Part shown: in pieces, positions 8,266-16,447 of the stretch
How positions within the stretch are numbered: the first letter of the stretch is position 1
Layout of the letters: every line of letters starts with the position of its first letter
NCBI GenBank assembly: GCA_938006335.1
Contig: CALLMF010000044.1
Location: 1-64,000 of the forward strand
Reading direction: 5' to 3'
Source of the DNA: an uncultured Granulosicoccaceae bacterium
GTDB lineage: Bacteria > Pseudomonadota > Gammaproteobacteria > Granulosicoccales > Granulosicoccaceae
Length of the DNA stretch: 64,000 nucleotides
Made by a program: the position numbers and the translations under genes
Notes under the pieces: generated by a model
What the model was told of the DNA's origin: nothing
The model's input: the letters and a program-made list of their open reading frames with translations, nothing else
Databases searched by the model: none

Positions 8266-9006
8266 TCACAGAACCATCTGGCCGCTCGTCTGCCCGGACT
8301 GCATCGGCAGCTGAGCGTCGCTGCCCATTGCGAGTTCGACTGTCTCCGCGACATGATCGAACAATGAGTTGACGGTCACCCGTCCCTTGGCGTTCGCGGC
8401 TTCTCCTCGCAGTCCTGTGACGACAGCGTTAGTAAAGTACCCGTGCCGGAGCACCGTATCCTCGTACGCGGACTGCGCCTCCGTGCAGGCGGCATAGATC
8501 ATCTTTCCGGCACCGCCTTCGAATCGGATCTGGCGCTCGAGCGCAGCCCGGGCCACGGCAACGGGTGGTGTCGATGCATCGGCTCCCCGCGCAAGGATGC
8601 CGCCACTGTGGCAACAGTCGAGAAACAAGAGCACCCGACGGGCCGAGCAGGCCTCGAACAGTTCGCGGATTGCACTCATCGGCACCGCCCCCTCAGCGAA
8701 GAAAGGGCTGCCACCCAGATGAGGCACAAAGTAGTACGCGTCGTCCGTCATCGCCCCGTGACCCGCCATGTGGACGAACACGTTGTCGTCGGACGCAGCA
8801 TTAAACACGTTCTGAAGTTCTGCTAGCACTCGTTCCCGTGTAGCCTGCGCATCGCGCAACACGGTGGTACTGCCATAGTTCGCGCCGTCTCCGCTTGAGA
8901 GCAACTGTGAGATCTCAAGAACATCCCCGGCGACTCCCGGCAGATCGATCAGCTGCCCGGTCGCGCAGCCGTAGACACTCACGCCAATACACAAGGCTCT
9001 GTTCAT
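8266..9006 (-). CDS. Caspase-like cysteine protease (peptidase C14 family)
   Basis: Compact metacaspase/caspase-fold protease of 246 residues made of the catalytic domain only. The dyad is intact: His83 in VFVHMAGHGAM and Cys132 in LLFLDCCHSGG, each at the end of a hydrophobic strand as in C14 peptidases. The N-terminal strand (RALCIGVSVY) and the following D-x-x-G-V-A-G-D-V segment also fit. Such proteases act as effectors in bacterial conflict systems, cutting host or partner proteins after a sensor NTPase detects phage. It heads a three-gene minus-strand operon with an unknown protein and a truncated nuclease-STAND protein, opposite a second STAND gene. No transmembrane or recruitment domain is attached, so coupling must be by protein contact. 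Confidence 0.85.
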   Translation of the reverse strand: MNRALCIGVSVYGCATGQLIDLPGVAGDVLEISQLLSSGDGANYGSTTVLRDAQATRERVLAELQNVFNAASDDNVFVHMAGHGAMTDDAYYFVPHLGGSPFFAEGAVPMSAIRELFEACSARRVLLFLDCCHSGGILARGADASTPPVAVARAALERQIRFEGGAGKMIYAACTEAQSAYEDTVLRHGYFTNAVVTGLRGEAANAKGRVTVNSLFDHVAETVELAMGSDAQLPMQSGQTSGQMVL

Positions 9007-9662
9007 AAACGTAGGAAAGCTGAGTCAAACGGGCCGGGCGGAGCGAGGACGGAGGCATTCGAGCTCGCGGACGTGCATCCGAGACGGACAGGGCCGTCTA
9101 GCACCGACGCCAGACATCGGTGGCGGACGCGATCGAAAGCGGACACTTTCGAATGAGGAACGAGCGCTTCCTCGCTTCGAAGGCCCTGCTTGGACAGCCC
9201 AGACGGTCGTGGCCGCTGCCGATCCGAACTTGCCTCGCAACGAACGCTACCGGTGCTGTCCGAGTCTGTCAAAGCCTGTCGCCCTCGCTCCTGGTCGCTC
9301 GAACGGCATCCGACCGTGTCGTCGTCCCTTCCCGACGGCTCGAGAAGCAACTCCTGCGAATTAACTCTCACTAACCTCGTCAAATATGTAACTCCACTGA
9401 GTTCGACCTTCACTTAAATGGGCCAACTCGGACGCTTGAGCTTCGCTCCCGACCCACCGCTACCACAAGCCAAGCGGACGACACGATGAGCAGTTCTTCC
9501 TGACTTGGCAACGACGGATGACATCCACGTCTTCTAGAGTAATCTCTCGACCGTCGAACCAGTTCCAGCGCCCCCGTATCCGACTACAGGTCGTAGTCGG
9601 CACGCGCCAATTCTTCACACCTTGGCGTCCATCAGACGTGATTGGCGGCCAGGGGTACTCGC
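9007..9662. other. Divergent intergenic region of the defence genes
   Basis: About 650 bases separate the caspase operon and the large NTPase gene. The ORF-track frames here look like shadows: arginine- and serine-rich, no family motif, no ribosome site. It must carry promoters for both directions. I see two stem-loops close to the NTPase start (listed separately) and otherwise nothing recognisable. A small RNA cannot be excluded. Confidence 0.4.
9580..9627 (+). repeat. Two adjacent inverted repeats upstream of NTPase gene
   Basis: CCGACTAC-aggtc-GTAGTCGG (9580-9600, perfect 8-bp arms) is followed by CGCCAA-11 nt-TTGGCG (9605-9627). Together they end about 35 bases before the start codon at 9663. 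They could be operators or a structured leader controlling expression. Neither has a T-tract, so neither is a simple terminator. Confidence 0.5.
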
Positions 9663-12600
9663 ATGGCTAGCTCTATGGCCCGAAAGGCTGAATCGATCAG
9701 AACGTCTGTCGACCCGCACCATCGACACATACTCCAAGCGTTGGACGGAGAGCTGGATCCGGAAACCTTCGAGGCCTGTGCGGCTGCCCTTCTGTCCGAG
9801 ATCTACCCCGGCCTGGTTCCTGTTCGGGGCGGAGGCGACGACGGCTTCGACGGGGCGATCCCGACCGGGTCCGGCGAGCCCATGCCGCTAGTCTCAACCA
9901 CCTCACCTAAGGCAACGAGCAATCTTCGCAAGAACTTAAAGTCCGCACTCGACAAGGAGTGGCCGATTACGAGGGCGATCTTCGCCACTCCGCGGAAGGT
10001 TTCCCCGCGAGTCCGGAAGTCGCTTTTTAAATGCGCGCGCGAGTTTGGCGTGGAGCTGCATCAGGTCCACGAGCAAGAATTCTTCGCGCGCGCGCTATAC
10101 GGGAACTCCGCCTGGTGCCGACGCTTGCTGGACGTGACCGGGCGGGCGCCCGCCCTCAGTCGCCACCCTCCGTCGATGCGCCTGCTACCCGGTGACTCGC
10201 TCGTCGGACGCGAGGAGGACCTAAGCTGGCTCATGGACAGCTCCGGCGACTGCCTACTCTTCGGCGGACCGGGGATTGGGAAGACCGCCCTCCTCGAGCA
10301 GCTTGCCGCCAGCGGTGATGCGCTCTTCCTAGCCGACTCCGATCGTGCTGCCATCGCGGACGCCATACGCGACCTAGACCCGTCGACCGTGATCGTCGAC
10401 GACGCGCACGTGGACCCGGGAAGGGCGACCGAGCTTGCTCACGTGAGGCGTGAGGTCGGCGCGCGCTTCCGGATACTCGCGGCGAGCTGGCCGGCGGGCT
10501 CGCGTGCCGTGGCGACCGCAATGTCGCTTGCCGAACACCGGATCCGCGAACTTGAACTGATGGACGCGGATTCGATCGTAGAAGTGATCAAGAGTACGGG
10601 GCTGACTGGCCCGGTCCCGCTGCAGGCCCTGATCCGCCACCAGGCAGGAGGACGTCCCGGGCTGGCCGTCACGCTCACGCGGCTCGCACTGGAAGGGGAC
10701 GTGAGCTCGGTCGTCAGTGGGGAGTCACTGCTGCGCGAGCTCGAGCCGGCCCTTGAGCGGATGCTCGGAGGGTCCTCGGTGCGCCTGCTCGCTCCGTTCG
10801 CACTGTCCGGTGAGACCGGCATCACCCCGACGGACGCGGCGAAGCACCTGGGCCTTTCGTGCATGGAAGTCAGCGAGAAGCTCGCCCACTTGGCCGCGGC
10901 GGGCATAGTCCGGGAGTCGAGGAGCGGAGCAGTATCCGTCCACCCAGCCCCGCTTCGCTGGATACTGGTCCGCGACGTCTTCTCCAGAGGGCCGGTCACG
11001 GTGCCCTACGGGCCCCTGCTCGAGAGCTTCGGAAACCTGGAAGAGGCGGTGGTGACCATGCTCGGAGCCTGCGCCCGTGGAGCCACCTTCCCCGATCTGC
11101 TGTCTTGGGTCGAACGCGTCGGAAGGCAGCGGGTGTGGGCGGAGTTCGCCTCCCTCGGCCCACATGAGGCCGCCTTGGTGCTGGAGCGGACGGAGGAACG
11201 CTCGATCGACACGGTCGGGGCTGCCTTGGATAAGCTGCCGGAGAGGTCCATCGAGCTGTTGCTCGAGCTCGCCGAGAACGATTCGCGAGAGCCGCGTCAG
11301 GCGAGCGATCGTGCGCTGCGCCGTCTCGAAGCTTGGGCTGTCCACGTGTCTCCGGACAGGGTGGATGTGGTCGGGCGACGCGCGAAGATCTCGCGTGTGA
11401 CCGAGCGATGGTGGCGTCGCACGGGGGGTGCGGGCACAGCACTGCGCGCCCTCCGCATCGCGCTGAATCCCGGCTTTGAGCTATCGGAGGCGGATCCAGG
11501 TCGGGGCATGACCATCACCCGGCGTTGGGGGCGACTGCGAGATCGCGAGCTCGAGGAAGTATCGACGACGTGGCCCATCGTTATGGCTATCGTGGAATCG
11601 GATGTCGCGCGGGCGAGATGGGACGACATCGACTCAATCCTAGACGGCTGGGCGCATCCGGCCGAGCCCCCTACCCTTTCTGACGACACCCGCCGATTGA
11701 TGCGCCAGGTCGTGTCCCGCATGCTGAACGACCTGGGCCGATCCCTGTCCTCCCGTCCGGGCATTCAACGTCGACTGCGGGTGTACGCCGGGAGGTTGGG
11801 CATCCCGTGGGCGATGGAGAGCGACGAGGTCTTCGAGACGCTGTTCCCGATGTGGCGTCGTCCAGAGGACGCCGGTGACCGCCGCCCCTTCGACTCCGTG
11901 CCGGAACCGCTGGTCAAGACATGGCGCGACAGCGCACCGGAAGAACTGGCGGCCTTTCTCGCCAGAATGGAACACGAGGCCGAGGCGGCCTCGATCACCT
12001 ACCCGCGGACCTTGCCGGTGCTCTGCAGGCGTCTCGCGCAGGTACGCGATGACCACATGGAAGTAACTCGCGCCTTCGCGACCGCGGAACTTCGCGCGGA
12101 CCTTCTTGAGCCGTTCGTCGACCGGTCAGCGGCGGTCGCACCGACCGATCGAAACCTCCTGCTCACGGAGCTGCTGGATGCTCCGAAGTACCACGCGCTC
12201 GGTGTACGGAGCGTGCTCCTCGCCCCCTCTCCTCCCGGGGAACTTCTTGAGAAGGCGCTCGACCGAGCCCCCTTGGTTTGCCACGAGGTGCGTAAGGCCT
12301 GCAGGCACCACAACATCTCCCGGGAAATGATCCGCACGCTACTCGCACATCCTTCGGCGACAGTCGCCGTCGAGGCGGCCATCGGACTCTGGGAGGCCGA
12401 GGGCGGAAACGCGAAAGCAATCATGCACGACTACCTCTGGCGCGATTCAGTCCTGAGATCGGCCGAGACTTGCGACGACTCGTCCCGAGACTTCCTGCTG
12501 GGGGTGCTCCTGAAGGAGGATGAGGAACTTGCACGCGACTGGCTGATCCGCCGCGTCGGCTCGACGAACGGCGCGTTCATTCTCCGGGAAGATCAAATCT

Positions 12601-13055
12601 CCCTCGACGTGGCAGCGACGCTGGGGAGAGAGAACCGGGAAGCGGTGCTGCGATCGGTGGGAGCGAACTGCGATGTGCCCCGGATCGTCTGCGCCTTGAT
12701 CGGAGACGATGTGGGCCTCTACCAGCTAGTCTTGGGCACGGACGCTCCGGACAGGATCTGCCTAAGTCCGCTGGAGGGTCCCATCGACGCCCGATGGAGA
12801 ACTAAGGTCATCGCGGCACTGGACCACGGGTACGATACCGCTGCGATCGCCACGATGACAGCGTGGTCCACTGACTTGTCGACCAGCGCGGAAACAGAGA
12901 TATGGTCCGAGCGCAGGAGGAGCTACAAGCCCTTCCTTGACGATGTCGACGAGCGGCTCGTCGACATCTCACGACGCGCAATCGGTATGGTCAAGGAGCG
13001 CTTGAAGATCGCGGAGGACAGGGAGCGTCACGAGCGCATATATGGCTCTTGGTAA
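9663..13055 (+). CDS. Large STAND-like P-loop NTPase with Mrr-like N-terminus
   Basis: Protein of 1130 residues. The ATG at 9663 is preceded by AGGGG at good spacing and is preferred to the TTG at 9642. Residues about 35-140 resemble a restriction-endonuclease-like (Mrr-type) domain: FEACAAALLSEIYPGLVPVRGGGDDGFDG, then PLVSTTSPKATSNLRKNL, where the usual E/QxK is replaced by STTSPK. A P-loop NTPase follows, with Walker A GGPGIGKT (201-208) and Walker B VIVDD (243-247), then a winged-helix-like segment (TPTDAAKHLGLSCMEVSEKL). The remaining 700 residues are alpha-helical, repeat-like and unassigned. This layout matches Avs/NLR-like antiphage proteins: effector, switch ATPase, C-terminal sensor. 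It is divergent from the caspase operon. Function is inferred. Confidence 0.75.
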   Translation: MASSMARKAESIRTSVDPHHRHILQALDGELDPETFEACAAALLSEIYPGLVPVRGGGDDGFDGAIPTGSGEPMPLVSTTSPKATSNLRKNLKSALDKEWPITRAIFATPRKVSPRVRKSLFKCAREFGVELHQVHEQEFFARALYGNSAWCRRLLDVTGRAPALSRHPPSMRLLPGDSLVGREEDLSWLMDSSGDCLLFGGPGIGKTALLEQLAASGDALFLADSDRAAIADAIRDLDPSTVIVDDAHVDPGRATELAHVRREVGARFRILAASWPAGSRAVATAMSLAEHRIRELELMDADSIVEVIKSTGLTGPVPLQALIRHQAGGRPGLAVTLTRLALEGDVSSVVSGESLLRELEPALERMLGGSSVRLLAPFALSGETGITPTDAAKHLGLSCMEVSEKLAHLAAAGIVRESRSGAVSVHPAPLRWILVRDVFSRGPVTVPYGPLLESFGNLEEAVVTMLGACARGATFPDLLSWVERVGRQRVWAEFASLGPHEAALVLERTEERSIDTVGAALDKLPERSIELLLELAENDSREPRQASDRALRRLEAWAVHVSPDRVDVVGRRAKISRVTERWWRRTGGAGTALRALRIALNPGFELSEADPGRGMTITRRWGRLRDRELEEVSTTWPIVMAIVESDVARARWDDIDSILDGWAHPAEPPTLSDDTRRLMRQVVSRMLNDLGRSLSSRPGIQRRLRVYAGRLGIPWAMESDEVFETLFPMWRRPEDAGDRRPFDSVPEPLVKTWRDSAPEELAAFLARMEHEAEAASITYPRTLPVLCRRLAQVRDDHMEVTRAFATAELRADLLEPFVDRSAAVAPTDRNLLLTELLDAPKYHALGVRSVLLAPSPPGELLEKALDRAPLVCHEVRKACRHHNISREMIRTLLAHPSATVAVEAAIGLWEAEGGNAKAIMHDYLWRDSVLRSAETCDDSSRDFLLGVLLKEDEELARDWLIRRVGSTNGAFILREDQISLDVAATLGRENREAVLRSVGANCDVPRIVCALIGDDVGLYQLVLGTDAPDRICLSPLEGPIDARWRTKVIAALDHGYDTAAIATMTAWSTDLSTSAETEIWSERRRSYKPFLDDVDERLVDISRRAIGMVKERLKIAEDRERHERIYGSW

Positions 13056-13707
13056 AACTCCTTCGACACCGTTCGACGATCGCAGGGATCATTCCGAGAA
13101 GTGGTCACCTCGACATCGCGCGCAGCTCGGCTGTCTTGGATCCAGCGCTCGAGGGCAGCGGCTCGGTTCGTGGGCCGCTCTCGTACCGGGAGGGCTCATC
13201 CAGTCGACCGTCCACCGTCTCCGGCGCTAGATCACGTCGGCCGTGGCCCGCTCCGGCGGCGCTGTCCAGACAGCGGTTCCACTCGGTAAGCGGACACATC
13301 TCGCCCCTCAGGCCGCTTGGTCGACCCGGCTCGCCGTCCCCTCCGGATCGCAAAGCGCGTTCATCGCATCGTGGCTCCGCTTCGCCCGGGCGTGGAGAAA
13401 CGCATCGTAGTCTTCCGCCTCGATGGGTTCGAACGGGATTGCGTGCGACATGAGTCGGGCGACGTGCCGTAAATTTAGCCTCGAGCTAGCAGGCGAAGCA
13501 GAGCCCGATTCCTCGTACACGGCACCTCAAACCGCGAAGCGCCGCGCCACACTGTCGTCTGCCAGCCCTGACGACCAGGGCGAAGTCAGCAGAGGGGTGG
13601 GCCCAGCGATTGGGTTCCTCAAGAGCGGGTGCCAAAGCAGCCTCCGCGTGTGCATCTGGCATCTCACTCGGGGTTGAAAGTTCCAGTAGTACTTGGGATA
13701 TCTGACC
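13056..13707. other. Gene-poor stretch in the accessory region
   Basis: About 650 bases with no convincing full gene on either strand. The ORF-track frames here are mutually overlapping arginine/serine-rich shadows. One short minus frame (13308-13451) has coding-like codon use and is listed separately. The stretch looks like a decayed part of the island. Confidence 0.4.
13308..13451 (-). pseudogene. Possible 5' fragment of an unknown gene
   Basis: Forty-seven codons starting at the ATG at 13451 read MSHAIPFEPIEAEDYDAFLH and onward, with high third-position GC. The acidic-aromatic N-terminus looks like a real protein start, but the frame stops quickly and no continuation is obvious in other frames. 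It may be a truncated gene. I do not recognise a family. Confidence 0.25.
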
Positions 13708-14298
13708 CTAGATGCCCACCCAGTGGGCCCGAAGCTGGTCGGCGGTGGCTATAAAACCTGACGCCTCGTATTTGAGTAGCAGTTGCGATGGGGTGAGTTC
13801 GGGTTTGTTGAATCGCACACGCATTTTCTCCAATGCGGCAATCGCTGCTACGGGCTCAAGTGCAATGGCATCCGCGATGAAGTCGTCCGATGTCTTGATC
13901 TCGATGTCGCGCGGGCGCATGAGTTGATCAGGAAAATCCTTGATGTTCTCCGTTATGAGAACAGAGGCTTTGGCAGCAGTCGCAGCACCGATTACGTGAC
14001 CGTCCTTTGGATCTGGCAGTTGTTCGTTCGCTGGTATCAATGACTCGAAGCCGGCAATCATTGCGCTTGGAAAGGCGTCGCGTATACGATTTATCTGTCT
14101 CGCTGCCTGCGCGTCCGGATCCGCAATTCCCTTTGAATTGAACACTTTCGCAAGCGCCCCTTCGGTCTCACTCAGGATGTCCTCAGACCAGCGAAGTCGA
14201 TACAGATCGGCATGAGCCAAAGACAACAGGGTGTTGCGGCCCAATACGTCAACGAGTGAGCACGCATCGACGAGTGCGGTAAACCGATTGGCGAACAC
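13708..14298 (-). CDS. PIN-domain toxin (VapC-like ribonuclease)
   Basis: Protein of 196 residues with PIN-fold features. An N-terminal acidic residue sits in FTALVDACSLVDVL, a central acidic pair in LPDPKDGHVIGAATAAKAS, and the typical ITENIKDFP segment follows (the T-x-N-x-x-D-F of PIN proteins). These carboxylates would hold Mg2+ for RNA cleavage. The C-terminal extension of about 60 residues (MRVRFNKPELTPSQLLLKYE) is longer than in classical VapC and fits the PIN_3 type. It lies 21 bases downstream of a helix-turn-helix protein, so the two form a type II toxin-antitoxin pair. Confidence 0.8.
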   Translation of the reverse strand: MFANRFTALVDACSLVDVLGRNTLLSLAHADLYRLRWSEDILSETEGALAKVFNSKGIADPDAQAARQINRIRDAFPSAMIAGFESLIPANEQLPDPKDGHVIGAATAAKASVLITENIKDFPDQLMRPRDIEIKTSDDFIADAIALEPVAAIAALEKMRVRFNKPELTPSQLLLKYEASGFIATADQLRAHWVGI

Positions 14299-14319
14299 GG
14301 TACTTTCTCGCCTGGCCGA

Positions 14320-14784
14320 CTACAGCAGATCGGCATCTTCTGCGGCCACTGCCGACAGCGCTGCTTCCTGCTTCTCCTTCATCGCTTGACGATATTCGAA
14401 CAAGTCTCGCGCCAACACACGACGATGCCGGCCCACCTTGCGATGATCTATGGCTCCCTCTTCCAGCAACTTCACCAGATAGGGGCGCGAGACATTCAGG
14501 ATGTCTGCTGCCTGCTGCGTGGTCAGCTCCTTGTTCAACGGAACCAGAGTCGCGGCATTCCCGCTCCCCAGGATACGCAGCAACTGCATCAACATACCTG
14601 CCAGAGCTGGCCCGAGTACGACCTCGGAGGACTGTCGGTTCGAGGTGGATACGGTGAGCTCGACGATGCCGTCAGCGCTCAATTCGGAAGCGATGATCTG
14701 ACGAAGCTGGTTCGCTACGGCCTGTTCGTCATCTGACGGCACGCCTGTTCCGAACTCTTCGCTGTAGCTGGCCGGGAGTGTCAT
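14320..14784 (-). CDS. HTH antitoxin partner of the PIN toxin
   Basis: Protein of 154 residues, started at the ATG at 14784 because GAGGT sits 8 bases upstream; the longer ORF-track start lacks this. The N-terminal two thirds form an alpha/beta region (ELSADGIVELTVSTSNRQSSEVVLGP). Residues about 90-140 are an excisionase-type helix-turn-helix (LTTQQAADILNVSRPYLVKLLEEGAIDHRKVGRHRRVLARDLFEY). It is the upstream gene of the PIN toxin and probably neutralises it while repressing the promoter. A good TTGACA element lies about 45 bases upstream. Confidence 0.75.
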   Translation of the reverse strand: MTLPASYSEEFGTGVPSDDEQAVANQLRQIIASELSADGIVELTVSTSNRQSSEVVLGPALAGMLMQLLRILGSGNAATLVPLNKELTTQQAADILNVSRPYLVKLLEEGAIDHRKVGRHRRVLARDLFEYRQAMKEKQEAALSAVAAEDADLL

Positions 14785-15051
14785 GTCAGTACCTCGATGC
14801 AGGACACTGATACTATGCTCAGCACGTGTCAAACGCAATATTCGAAACGTACGTAGCGGCGCGAAAATCGAGAAATGTTGGCCAAAACAATAGGTTGTGA
14901 ATAGCGTCCCATTGTAAGGCTCTGAGCTGCCTGATCGTTTTCAGGCCGACCGTCGTTCTCGTGGCCGTGTTTTACGGTGTAAGAAACGTCGTTTTCTGCT
15001 GCACCATGAGCTGGCCGTGTTCCGCATGACATGCTGAGACATCATCAGACA
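14785..15051. other. Intergenic region upstream of the toxin-antitoxin pair
   Basis: About 270 bases between the antitoxin start and the tRNA terminator. No supported gene: the 14829-15032 frame is a shadow. It contains the toxin-antitoxin promoter (listed). The rest is AT-richer than its surroundings and shows nothing recognisable. Confidence 0.4.
14803..14832 (-). promoter_or_regulatory. Toxin-antitoxin promoter and possible operator
   Basis: On the minus strand a perfect TTGACA (14827-14832) lies upstream of the antitoxin start. The sequence GACAC..CTGA..TCAG..GTGTC (14803-14830) is an imperfect inverted repeat overlapping it, which suits autoregulation by the antitoxin. The -10 element is not clear. 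Confidence 0.4.
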
Positions 15052-15077
15052 CAAAAAAGCCGCAATAAAGCGGCTTG
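15052..15077 (-). terminator. Terminator downstream of tRNA-fMet
   Basis: Minus-strand AAGCCGC, a short TTTATT loop and GCGGCTT run straight into a T-tract. It lies about 40 bases after the encoded CCA of the initiator tRNA. Confidence 0.75.
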
Positions 15078-15116
15078 AATGTATCGCTGCATGAAGGCCA
15101 TGCGCGACGGTCGGCG

Positions 15117-15193
15117 TGGTAGCGGGGGCAGGATTCGAACCTGCGACCTTCGGGTTATGAGCCCGACGAGCTGCCAGACTGCTCCACCCCGCA
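15117..15193 (-). tRNA. Initiator tRNA-fMet (CAT anticodon)
   Basis: A 77-base cloverleaf with encoded CCA. The anticodon CAT is at 15157-15159 and the three consecutive G:C pairs of the anticodon stem (CGGGCTCATAACCCG) mark it as an initiator. The D-arm (GTGGAGCAGTCTGGCAGCTC) is also of initiator type. Position 1 is T and position 72 is T, so the acceptor end is unpaired as required for formylation, but by U1-U72 instead of the common C1-A72. The 3' end faces the accessory region. Confidence 0.93.
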
Positions 15194-15281
15194 GCCGATC
15201 CACCGAAGTATAGGGCCCTGCGATCCCGAGCACAAGCGTCGGTGGCAAGTGATTACTTCAAACAGGCTTGTGCCTGCTCTT

Positions 15282-16433
15282 TCACCCCATGCGCCCGCGA
15301 TTGAGGATGTTCGAGGGATCGAATTCCTGCTTGAGCCGTTGGCTGTAGCGCGCGATAGCCGGATCCTCCGGATGGAACACGCCGAGACGCTGTCGGTTGT
15401 CCGTATCGGCCTTGAACAGCGTTGCGTGCCCGTCGATCCCAGCGAGTCGCGACCTCACGTCAGTGCCCGCGTCCACCGCTGCCCAGACAAGCCCACCGCC
15501 CCAGTCGAAGAACACGGTTGCGCCTTCAAGCGCTGCCGCAACCCGTGGTCCATCCGTCGGCTTGACCGAGATCCGCCAGATGTCCCGACCACTCTCCGTG
15601 GCCAACGCGTCCGCAGCTCCCATCGATTGCCACTCGCGGCTGACGGCATCAACATCGGTGTCGAGCTGCGGGCTGCCAAATGGGTCGAGTTGGCGCATGA
15701 GTTCTGCGGCTCGATAGCTCACCGACTGCGCCAGCCCTTCGAGTCGCAGGCACGTGCGCGACTGTCCGTCGGACGCGCTCGGCACGTGGGCGGCACCCGA
15801 TACGTTGTACGGCGAGCCGAGCGCAGCACTCATGGCGGCGACGGCCTGCTGGTTGTCCAGCCCGGTCAAGGAGACGGTTGCCTGTGACTCGGGTTTGGGT
15901 AGCAGCTTGAACGAGACTTCGGTGAGCACGCCGAGTGTTCCGTGGGTACCGCACATGAGCTTGACGAGGTCGTAGCCGGTCACGTTCTTCATGACCCGTC
16001 CACCGTTCTTGAGGATGCGACCGGCCCCATCAACGAAGCGAACGCCGATCAGGCTGTCGCGGCAGGCGCCACTGTGTATGCGTCGCGGGCCAGACGCATT
16101 GGTGGCTACAACGCCGCCGATCGTGGACTCGGCGTGCGCGCCGTTTCCGAGGATGGCGGCCCAGCACGGCGGTTCGAATGGCAGCATCTGCCCTTCTTCA
16201 GCCAACGCTGCCTTGATCTCCTTTAGCGGCGTTCCCGCGCGGACAACCAGGGTCAAGGCACCGGGTTCGTACAGAGTAATTCCGGATAGACCAGTCAAGC
16301 TCACCGGCGCACCGGCGACGTCATGGCCGAGCCCGCGACGGGACGCTCCTCCCTGAATTGAGAGCGACTTGGACGCATTTGCTGCGTCGCGTATGACGCT
16401 TGCGACAGCATCTTCATCGCGGGGCTCGTACAT
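15282..16433 (-). CDS. glcE: Glycolate oxidase FAD-binding subunit GlcE
   Basis: FAD-binding PCMH-type protein of 383 residues, matching GlcE, the second flavin subunit of glycolate oxidase that converts glycolate (or D-lactate) to glyoxylate (or pyruvate) at the membrane. Visible features are LSIQGGASRRGLGHDVAG in the FAD phosphate-binding region, AILGNGAHAESTIGGVVATN, and the C-terminal FHPEDPAIARYSQRLKQEFDPSNILNRGRM typical of GlcE. It lies 14 bases downstream of glcD. The iron-sulfur subunit gene glcF, usually next, is absent; tRNA-fMet follows instead. Confidence 0.9.
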   Translation of the reverse strand: MYEPRDEDAVASVIRDAANASKSLSIQGGASRRGLGHDVAGAPVSLTGLSGITLYEPGALTLVVRAGTPLKEIKAALAEEGQMLPFEPPCWAAILGNGAHAESTIGGVVATNASGPRRIHSGACRDSLIGVRFVDGAGRILKNGGRVMKNVTGYDLVKLMCGTHGTLGVLTEVSFKLLPKPESQATVSLTGLDNQQAVAAMSAALGSPYNVSGAAHVPSASDGQSRTCLRLEGLAQSVSYRAAELMRQLDPFGSPQLDTDVDAVSREWQSMGAADALATESGRDIWRISVKPTDGPRVAAALEGATVFFDWGGGLVWAAVDAGTDVRSRLAGIDGHATLFKADTDNRQRLGVFHPEDPAIARYSQRLKQEFDPSNILNRGRMG

Positions 16434-16447
16434 ATCCAGCTCCGTCG

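Noticed and set aside
9003-9413. 136-residue minus ORF upstream of the caspase gene
   Set aside because: Serine/arginine-rich, no motif, no ribosome site, mixed codon use; it overlaps the caspase start in another frame and looks like a shadow of noncoding DNA.
14829-15032. 67-residue minus ORF upstream of the antitoxin
   Set aside because: No ribosome site or motif; it overlaps the toxin-antitoxin promoter region.
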